Source: Bacteroidota bacterium (GTDB taxonomy: Bacteria > Bacteroidota > Ignavibacteria > Ignavibacteriales > Ignavibacteriaceae). From it: 9,488 bases of DNA. The stretch lies in NCBI GenBank assembly GCA_021778375.1, contig JAJYCM010000089.1, forward strand, positions 1-9,488, in the 5' to 3' direction. A model generated the notes under the pieces. It saw only the letters and a program-made list of their open reading frames with translations, made no database searches and was not told the DNA's origin. Made by a program: the position numbers and the translations under genes. The first letter of the stretch is position 1. Each line of letters begins with the position of its first letter. Below are positions 1 through 5,512 of the stretch, in pieces.

Positions 1-2
1 TA

Positions 3-185
3 AAAAGAGAACAGCACGCGAAAAACAGAATCAAGGAAATAGTTGAAGACCAGATAAGAAAAAAATTATGGAGCGGTGAGGGAGAAAAATCATTAAACAA
101 TTCTTTAGAAAAGATAGTATTAGGTAATTCGTCCCCATATCACATTGCGGAAGAAATTATAGAAAATTTCAGGAAGCAGCTTTAA
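3..185 (+). CDS. MeaB/ArgK-type GTPase, C-terminal 60 residues (5'-truncated by window edge)
   Basis: An open frame runs from the left edge to a TAA at 183-185 and encodes the last 60 residues of a protein. The visible part opens with KREQ and a long charged helix, and ends with a G-NSSPY-IAEEII pattern. That resembles the C-terminal helical arm of MeaB/ArgK P-loop GTPases, where a basic REQ-type helix is followed by a short segment of form 'G-x-SPY-x-A-x-x-L'. The family protects and loads adenosylcobalamin-dependent methylmalonyl-CoA mutase (established knowledge). The G-domain motifs (Walker A, NKxD) lie outside the window, so the call rests on the tail alone plus context: the next genes are an acyl-CoA dehydrogenase and an acyl-CoA carboxylase subunit, consistent with propionyl/methylmalonyl-CoA metabolism. 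An unrelated protein with a helical tail remains possible. Confidence 0.6.
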   Translation, partial: KREQHAKNRIKEIVEDQIRKKLWSGEGEKSLNNSLEKIVLGNSSPYHIAEEIIENFRKQL

Positions 186-211
186 TTTTAGATAGGTTCA
201 ATTCATTAACC

Positions 212-242
212 AAGATAGGACATTCAAAAGATTTTCTATCTT
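212..242. repeat. Imperfectly spaced inverted repeat upstream of the acyl-CoA dehydrogenase gene
   Basis: In the 104-bp gap between the GTPase and dehydrogenase genes, AAGATAG (212-218) is matched by its exact reverse complement CTATCTT (236-242), with 17 bases between the arms. A further AGATAGG copy lies at 190-196, 23 bp upstream of the copy at 213-219, and a 10-bp palindrome AAAATATTTT follows at 243-252. The arrangement could be an operator for a dimeric regulator or a weak RNA hairpin. In DNA this AT-rich, 7-bp arms can arise by chance. There is no U-tract directly after the arm, so it does not look like an intrinsic terminator. No convincing -35/-10 pair is visible. Confidence 0.25.
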
Positions 243-277
243 AAAATATTTTCAGCAATAATCAAGCTGAAGGAGTG

Positions 278-283
278 AAAGGA
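278..283 (+). promoter_or_regulatory. Ribosome binding site that decides the dehydrogenase start
   Basis: AAAGGA at 278-283 lies six bases before ATG 290, which is good Shine-Dalgarno spacing. The alternative in-frame GTG at 275 shares its first base with a stronger-looking AAGGAG (270-275), so that motif cannot serve the GTG. No other purine-rich site precedes the GTG. ATG 290 is therefore preferred. Confidence 0.55.
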
Positions 284-289
284 ATTTTT

Positions 290-1456
290 ATGATACCCAC
301 TGAAAGTTCATATTTGACAACCCTTAATGAGAATCAAACTTTTATACGGGATACTATTAGGGAATTCTCTAATAATAAAATACGTCCATTAATAATGGAA
401 TGGGATGAAGCACAAAAATTCCCGACTGATATTTTTAAGGAACTTGGTAATTTAGGTTTTTTAGGAATTGTAGTTGACGAAGAATTTGGGGGCGCAGGGT
501 TAGGATATTTAGAATTTGCAATTATTATTGAAGAACTTGGGAAAGTTGACCCTTCAATCGCTCTCTCGGTAGCTGCTCATAACGGACTTTGTACAAATCA
601 TATTTTTAGGTTTGCCAATAAAGAACAAAAGAAAAAATTTCTCCCTGATTTAACCTCCGGAAGAAAAATTGGAGCGTGGGGTTTAACAGAATCTTCTTCT
701 GGCAGCGATGCAGGAGGTTTACAATCAGTTGCTGAAAAAAAAGACAATTACTATTTATTAAACGGTAGTAAAAATTTTATTACGCACGGGACGGTTGGCG
801 AAACTGCAGTAGTAATGGCTATTACAGATAAAGCGAAGGGGCGGAAAGGGATTTCCGCATTTATACTTGAAAAAGGGATGAAAGGATTTTTTGCAGGCAA
901 AAAGGAAAATAAATTAGGAATGCGCGCGAGCGATACATCACAATTAATATTTGAAAACTGTAAAGTTCCATTTGAGAATTTAATTGGCAATGAAGGAGAG
1001 GGTTTTATTCAAGCCTTAAAAATTTTAGAAGGAGGAAGGATTTCCATCGCTGCATTGAGTGTCGGATTAGCTCAAGGCGCTTTGGATGCCGCTGCAAAAT
1101 ATAGCAAAGAGCGTAAACAATTTGGAAAAACCTTAAGTGAATTCCAGGCAATTCAATTTAAATTGGCAGAGATACAAACCAATATTGATGCAGCAAGAAT
1201 GTTAACATATAGGGCTGCATTTTTGAAAGATAAGAATATACCAAATATTAAAGAAGCCGCAATGGCAAAGCTTTTTGCCAGTGAGGTAGCTGAAAAAGCA
1301 GCAAGCGAGGCAGTGCAAATATTGGGTGGTTACGGCTATATCAAAGATTTCCCGGTTGAAAAATTTTATCGCGACGTTAAGCTTTTAACTATAGGGGAAG
1401 GTACTTCGGAAATTCAAAGAATTGTAATTGCAAAAGAATTATTAAAAGAAAATTAA
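290..1456 (+). CDS. Acyl-CoA dehydrogenase, short-chain/butyryl catalytic type
   Basis: This FAD-dependent enzyme should oxidise an acyl-CoA to the trans-2-enoyl-CoA and pass electrons to electron-transfer flavoprotein in the cytoplasm. With ATG 290 it has 388 residues, the family's usual size. An in-frame GTG at 275 would add five. Visible landmarks are the N-terminal helical domain (about 10-120), the flavin-contacting GLTESSSGSD (131-140), the beta domain (to about 235), and the C-terminal helical domain with ERKQFGK (274-280), QILGGYGY (343-350) and GEGTSEIQR (369-377). Glu370 sits where short- and medium-chain dehydrogenases carry the catalytic base. Isovaleryl-CoA dehydrogenase instead has its Glu in the 'LERL' helix; by manual alignment Gly249 is there in this protein. 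So it resembles the SCAD/butyryl or 2-methyl-branched group rather than isovaleryl-CoA dehydrogenase. Chain-length specificity cannot be read. It is 15 bp upstream of the carboxyltransferase and is probably cotranscribed with it. Confidence 0.93.
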   Translation: MIPTESSYLTTLNENQTFIRDTIREFSNNKIRPLIMEWDEAQKFPTDIFKELGNLGFLGIVVDEEFGGAGLGYLEFAIIIEELGKVDPSIALSVAAHNGLCTNHIFRFANKEQKKKFLPDLTSGRKIGAWGLTESSSGSDAGGLQSVAEKKDNYYLLNGSKNFITHGTVGETAVVMAITDKAKGRKGISAFILEKGMKGFFAGKKENKLGMRASDTSQLIFENCKVPFENLIGNEGEGFIQALKILEGGRISIAALSVGLAQGALDAAAKYSKERKQFGKTLSEFQAIQFKLAEIQTNIDAARMLTYRAAFLKDKNIPNIKEAAMAKLFASEVAEKAASEAVQILGGYGYIKDFPVEKFYRDVKLLTIGEGTSEIQRIVIAKELLKEN

Positions 1457-1471
1457 TCACCGAAAGATCTA

Positions 1472-3127
1472 ATGAATAAAATCGGCAAAGCAATAAAAGA
1501 TAGCGAAACGTACCTAAAGAGAGAAGATTTTTATAAAAATCTTCTCCGGAAACTCAATTCGGAAAAAGAACAAATTAAATTAGGCGGTGGCAAAAAAGCT
1601 ATTGAAAGACAAAAAGGTAAAGGAAAATTAACCGCACGTGAAAGAATAAATAAATTAGTTGATGATGAAAAAAGTTTTTTTGAGCTCAGCACCTTCGCAG
1701 GTTATGGAATGTACAAAGAATACGGAGGCGCACCTTCTTCAGGCACAATTTATGGAATTGGAAAAATTAACGGGAAATTTCATATAATTATTGCAAATGA
1801 CGCAACAGTAAAAGCCGGAGCATGGTTTCCTATAACAGTAAAGAAGAATTTAAGAGCGCAAGAAATAGCTTTAGAAAATCATATACCAGTTATTTATTTA
1901 GTAGACAGCGCTGGAGTGTTTTTACCGATGCAAGATGAAATTTTTCCTGATAAAGAACACTTCGGAAGAATATTTAGAAACAATGCCGTAATGTCGGCAA
2001 AGGGAATTCCTCAAATAGCTGCAATTATGGGCCCGTGTGTTGCTGGTGGCGCTTATCTGCCAATCATGAGTGACGAAGCTTTAATAGTTGAAGGAGAAGG
2101 TTCTGTTTTTCTTGCTGGCTCTCATCTTGTAAAAGCAGCAATAGGAGAAGTGATAGATAACGAAAAACTCGGTGGCGCCAAAGTTCAGTCTAATTTATCC
2201 GGTGTAACTGATTATGTAATGAAAAACGATGAGGAATGCCTACAGCAAATAAGAAGTTTAACTGAAAAATTTGGCGACCAGACCAAAGCTGGATTCAGCA
2301 GAATAAAAAGTAATCCGCCACTATTCAGTCCAAAAGAAATTTATGGATTGCTTCCTGAAGATCCTATAAAACCATACGATATGTATGAATTGATTGGAAG
2401 AATCACAGATGGCTCGGAGATGGACGAATACAAAGCCGGTTACGGGAAAACTATTATAACAGGGTATGCGCGAATTGATGGATGGGCGGTTGGAATCGTG
2501 GCAAACCAAAGAAACATTGTTAAAACTGAAACCGGCGAAATGCAAGTAGGAGGGGTAATATATTCAGACAGCGCCGATAAAGCTGCACGATTTATTATGA
2601 ATTGCAATCAAAAGAAAATCCCATTAATATTTCTTCAAGATGTTACAGGGTTCATGGTTGGTAGCAGAGCTGAACACGGAGGTATAATTAAAGACGGGGC
2701 AAAAATGGTAAATGCGGTTGCAAATTCCGTTGTACCTAAAATCACTATAATTGTTGGGAATAGCTTTGGCGCGGGTAATTATGCAATGTGTGGTAAAGCT
2801 TATGACCCACGATTTATTTTCGCATACCCAAACGCGAAAATATCTGTTATGGGAGGTTCTCAGGCAAGCAGTGTTTTATTAGATATCAAACTAAAGCAAG
2901 CTGAAAAAGATGGGAAACTTTTTAGTGAAGGAGAAAAGAAAAAACTTCTTAATGACATTTTAAATTCTTACGAAGAAACCAGCGGTCCACTTTATGCTGC
3001 TGCCCGTCTTTGGATTGATGAAATAATCGATCCGGCACTTTCAAGAGACTATATTTCAATGGCCCTTGAAGTAGCAAATAACAATCCCGATACCCAGAAA
3101 TTTAATGTGGGAGTAATTCAGACCTAA
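1472..3127 (+). CDS. Biotin-dependent acyl-CoA carboxylase, carboxyltransferase (beta) subunit, MccB-like
   Basis: It transfers CO2 from carboxybiotin to an acyl-CoA, working with a biotin carboxylase and biotin-carrier subunit. The 551-residue protein has the two-domain crotonase-like carboxyltransferase layout. The N domain (about 30-285) has GKLTARERI (51-59), NDATVKAG (109-116), LVDSAG (143-148), the PDKEHFGRIF stretch (159-168) and oxyanion-hole GPCVAGGAY (187-195). The C domain (about 290-530) has LQDVTGFMVG (388-397), GNSFGAGNYAMCG (429-441), YDPRF (444-448) and ISVMGG (457-462). The PDxxHFGRIF, TGFMVG and GNYxMCG patterns are typical of 3-methylcrotonyl/geranyl-CoA carboxylase beta subunits (about 530-560 residues). 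They fit less well with propionyl-CoA carboxylase or methylmalonyl-CoA decarboxylase subunits (about 510-530). Exact substrate is inferred only. A weak GAAAGA precedes ATG 1472. The TAA stop overlaps the next ATG by one base. The partner subunits are not in the window. Confidence 0.93.
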   Translation: MNKIGKAIKDSETYLKREDFYKNLLRKLNSEKEQIKLGGGKKAIERQKGKGKLTARERINKLVDDEKSFFELSTFAGYGMYKEYGGAPSSGTIYGIGKINGKFHIIIANDATVKAGAWFPITVKKNLRAQEIALENHIPVIYLVDSAGVFLPMQDEIFPDKEHFGRIFRNNAVMSAKGIPQIAAIMGPCVAGGAYLPIMSDEALIVEGEGSVFLAGSHLVKAAIGEVIDNEKLGGAKVQSNLSGVTDYVMKNDEECLQQIRSLTEKFGDQTKAGFSRIKSNPPLFSPKEIYGLLPEDPIKPYDMYELIGRITDGSEMDEYKAGYGKTIITGYARIDGWAVGIVANQRNIVKTETGEMQVGGVIYSDSADKAARFIMNCNQKKIPLIFLQDVTGFMVGSRAEHGGIIKDGAKMVNAVANSVVPKITIIVGNSFGAGNYAMCGKAYDPRFIFAYPNAKISVMGGSQASSVLLDIKLKQAEKDGKLFSEGEKKKLLNDILNSYEETSGPLYAAARLWIDEIIDPALSRDYISMALEVANNNPDTQKFNVGVIQT

Positions 3128-3807
3128 TGCTAAAAAAAGCATTCAGCCAATTGACGAGAATAAAAATTATTCTTTTTATTTTCATTCTTGCAACTTTTTT
3201 CTCAAATACATTTCCCCAGCAGAGCAAATTATCCAAAGCCCTAAATTATCTCTCCGGTTTTATAGCTTCGGATTATTTTAATAATTTAAGTTTGGCCAAT
3301 AACGATTTAGCATTAGCAGACACAATTTACGTCAGAGCATTAAAGTATGATAACTATAATTACCAAGAGGCATTATTCGATTTAACATTTGCGGTAATAC
3401 CCTACAACAAAGTGCGTGTAGAAATTCCTTTAATAGATGCTATCGTGGTTTACCATTTACCTTCGGCACCTGAGAATGTTTACTTACTAAAAAATAATAA
3501 TCTCCCCAAAAATTTATTTTTTGATACGCCTCAAAATGATTTTGGCGATAAGGATAAACTTGCACACTTTTTCGGAAGTGCATTTCTTTCATATTCATCA
3601 AATATTTTTGATTTAGGCAATCTATTTGGTTATTTTATAGAAGTTTTTGAGCAGGATTTTGAAGTCCAAAATTCGATTGATCCTAGAGACCTTCAAACAA
3701 ACATATTAGGAAATATTTTTGGCGAAATATTAAAACACAACAGAAATATTATGCCGTCAGAAGTAATGATTATTCGTTCACTTATTTTTTTTAGATACCA
3801 GTTATGA
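3127..3807 (+). CDS. Putative exported protein with VanZ/DUF2279-like motif pattern
   Basis: I do not recognise the function. The 226-residue product begins with basic residues and a hydrophobic run (about 13-25, IKIILFIFILATFF core), which looks like a signal peptide or N-terminal anchor; no clear AxA cleavage site or lipobox Cys is seen. Residues 35-135 resemble nothing I know. The C-terminal part has three spaced motifs: DKDKLAHFFGSAF (141-153), GYFIEVFEQ (168-176) and DPRDLQTNILGNIFG (185-199). The order K-x-x-H, then E-x-x-x-Q, then D-x-x-x-N-x-x-G is the pattern of VanZ-like and YfiM/DUF2279 proteins, which is suggestive rather than proof. Start ATG 3127 overlaps the previous stop (TAATG); a GGGAG lies 13 bases upstream, rather far, so translation is probably coupled. 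The stop overlaps the next start as ATGA. Its role beside acyl-CoA genes and a response regulator is unknown. Confidence 0.75.
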   Translation: MLKKAFSQLTRIKIILFIFILATFFSNTFPQQSKLSKALNYLSGFIASDYFNNLSLANNDLALADTIYVRALKYDNYNYQEALFDLTFAVIPYNKVRVEIPLIDAIVVYHLPSAPENVYLLKNNNLPKNLFFDTPQNDFGDKDKLAHFFGSAFLSYSSNIFDLGNLFGYFIEVFEQDFEVQNSIDPRDLQTNILGNIFGEILKHNRNIMPSEVMIIRSLIFFRYQL

Positions 3808-5156
3808 ATTTGATATTAATAATAGACGACGAAAGGGAAATTTGTGAAAGTATTAAAATGATCCTTGATTATGAAGGCTATCAAGTTGATTTTACAACAA
3901 GCGCTTCAGAAGGATTGGAAAGATTTTCTACCCAACAAATTGCAGCTCTTTTGCTTGACATTCAAATGCCGGAGATGAACGGCTTTGAGGTATTGAAGAA
4001 AGTGAAAGATACAAATCCATCTGTTTCGGTAATAATTATTTCTGCGCACGGAAGCGTAGAAAATGCAATTAAAGCAACAAAGCTGGGCGCTTTCGATTTT
4101 ATCGAAAAGCCAATTGACCGGGAAAAGCTTCTAATCAGCGTTAGAAACGCGGTTGACCAGGCTAATTTGCTTCTTGAAAATAAAGAGATTAAAAAAACAC
4201 TTTTTGGCAGCGAAAAGATTCTTGGCAAAAGCAAAGCAATAACGAGCATACTTGAACTTATTGATAAAGTTGCACCGATCGATACAAGAGTATTGATTAC
4301 AGGCGAAAATGGAACAGGTAAAGATTTAGTAGCAAGAGCAATTCACAACAAAAGCTTAAGAAAGGATAAACCATTCATTGAAGTAAACTGTGCTGCAATT
4401 CCCAATGAGTTAATTGAATCTGAATTATTTGGACATGAAAAGGGATCATTTACCGGTGCAATTCAACAGCGAATAGGTAAGTTTGAACTTGCAAATAAGG
4501 GAACAATTTTTTTAGATGAGATCGGAGATATGAGTCTTCAAGCTCAAGCAAAAGTTTTACGAGCAATCGAGGATAGCAGGATTGAGAGAGTCGGAGGGAC
4601 AAAAAAAATTGAGATTGACGTTAGAATCTTAGCTGCTACCAATAAAAATTTAAGGGAAGAAATTGAAAAGGGAAATTTCAGAGAAGATCTTTTTCACAGG
4701 CTAAATGTTATCCCAATTCTCATTCCCCCTCTTAAAGATAGAGTTGAAGATATACCTGTTTTAATTAACCATTTCATAGCTGAGATAATTGAAAAGCACA
4801 AGAGACCTAAAGTTATCTTTGAAGATGACGCTGTGAATTTTCTTCAAGGAGTTACATGGACAGGAAACGTCAGAGAAATTCGAAACGCGGTAGAAAGAAT
4901 CATAATTATGATAGATAAGAAATCTATTTCAAGAAAGGATGTCGAGTTTCTATTTCCAACCGGAAAAACTTCCATTGAAGATATAATTGACGACAGCAAT
5001 TCTTTTCAAGAATTTAAGGAGAAAGCTGAAAAGGCTTTTCTAATAAAACAACTGAATGCTAACGACTGGAATATAAGTAAGACAGCCGAGATTTTGGAAA
5101 TACAGAGAAGCCATCTTTATAATAAAATAAAAAAATATGGGATTGAGAAGGAATAA
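3804..5156 (+). CDS. NtrC-family sigma-54-dependent response regulator
   Basis: A bacterial enhancer-binding protein that, when phosphorylated, should oligomerise and use ATP to open sigma-54 RNA polymerase complexes. Its 450 residues give the classic three-domain order. Receiver (1-120): acidic pair Asp8-Asp9, phospho-acceptor Asp52 in LLLDIQMPEMNG, Ser80, Lys102. AAA+ domain (about 135-370): Walker A GENGTGKD (167-174), sigma-54-contacting GSFTGA (214-219, with Ser for the more common Ala), Walker B FLDEIGD (236-242), probable arginine fingers Arg293 and Arg299 in FREDLFHRL, and sensor-II GNVREIRNAV (354-363). The C-terminus (about 411-447) is a Fis-type helix-turn-helix (NISKTAEILEIQRSHLYNKI). 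All catalytic residues appear intact. It starts inside the previous stop (ATGA) with no Shine-Dalgarno of its own, so it is likely translationally coupled. No ordinary histidine kinase is adjacent, so its partner and target promoters are unknown. Confidence 0.96.
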   Translation: MNLILIIDDEREICESIKMILDYEGYQVDFTTSASEGLERFSTQQIAALLLDIQMPEMNGFEVLKKVKDTNPSVSVIIISAHGSVENAIKATKLGAFDFIEKPIDREKLLISVRNAVDQANLLLENKEIKKTLFGSEKILGKSKAITSILELIDKVAPIDTRVLITGENGTGKDLVARAIHNKSLRKDKPFIEVNCAAIPNELIESELFGHEKGSFTGAIQQRIGKFELANKGTIFLDEIGDMSLQAQAKVLRAIEDSRIERVGGTKKIEIDVRILAATNKNLREEIEKGNFREDLFHRLNVIPILIPPLKDRVEDIPVLINHFIAEIIEKHKRPKVIFEDDAVNFLQGVTWTGNVREIRNAVERIIIMIDKKSISRKDVEFLFPTGKTSIEDIIDDSNSFQEFKEKAEKAFLIKQLNANDWNISKTAEILEIQRSHLYNKIKKYGIEKE

Positions 5157-5161
5157 CAATT

Positions 5162-5509
5162 ATGAGCGATACAATTTTTTCTAAAATAGTTAGAAAAGAA
5201 ATTACAGCGGATATAGTTTTTGAAAACGATTTCGTGTTGGCGTTTAAGGATATTAATCCAAAAGCTCCGGTTCATATTTTAATAATTCCCAAAGTAGAAA
5301 TCGCAACTGTAACTGATTTAAACGGTAAAGATCACGCAGAAATACTCGGACAATTATTTGACGCTGCAAATTCTATTGCCAAAATAATGAAAATTGAGGC
5401 GGATGGTTTCAGACTAGTAATTAACTGCGGCAAAAACGGAGGACAAGAAGTCAATCACTTGCATATGCATCTTCTTGGCGGGAGGAAAATGACCTGGCCT
5501 CCGGGTTGA
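5162..5509 (+). CDS. HIT-family (HINT-type) nucleotide hydrolase
   Basis: A 115-residue protein of the histidine triad superfamily, HINT branch. Family members hydrolyse adenosine phosphoramidates and aminoacyl-AMP-like nucleoside monophosphate conjugates in the cytoplasm, usually as dimers. The sequence shows the N-terminal FSKIVRKEI segment (6-14), PVHILIIPK (36-44) and the C-terminal catalytic triad His99-Leu-His101-Met-His103. The last residues, GGRKMTWPPG, match the WPPG ending of HINT proteins. By homology His101 is the nucleophile. The length is normal and the gene is intact. A good ribosome site (GAAGGA, 5147-5152) lies inside the end of the preceding regulator gene, nine bases before ATG 5162, and only five bases separate the two genes. 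It is probably the last gene of the + strand unit. It is a housekeeping-type enzyme, and its place here need not be functional. Confidence 0.93.
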   Translation: MSDTIFSKIVRKEITADIVFENDFVLAFKDINPKAPVHILIIPKVEIATVTDLNGKDHAEILGQLFDAANSIAKIMKIEADGFRLVINCGKNGGQEVNHLHMHLLGGRKMTWPPG

Positions 5510-5512
5510 GGT

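Noticed and set aside
751..990. Short antisense open frame inside the acyl-CoA dehydrogenase gene (similar ones at 2321-2545, 3962-4249 and 8295-8525)
   Set aside because: Each lies wholly inside a well-supported gene on the other strand, has no ribosome site or recognisable domain, and has a composition expected of a reverse-complement shadow.
290..1456. Isovaleryl-CoA dehydrogenase, suggested by the neighbouring MccB-like gene
   Set aside because: The catalytic Glu is in the GEGTSE motif and the isovaleryl-type Glu position holds Gly249, which fits short-chain/butyryl-type enzymes instead.
3785..3792. Run of eight T at the end of the exported-protein gene, considered as a programmed slippage site fusing it to the response regulator
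   Set aside because: A -1 slip, which is the regulator's frame, reads TAG immediately after the run; a +1 slip does not reach the regulator frame. The ATGA overlap explains the junction better.
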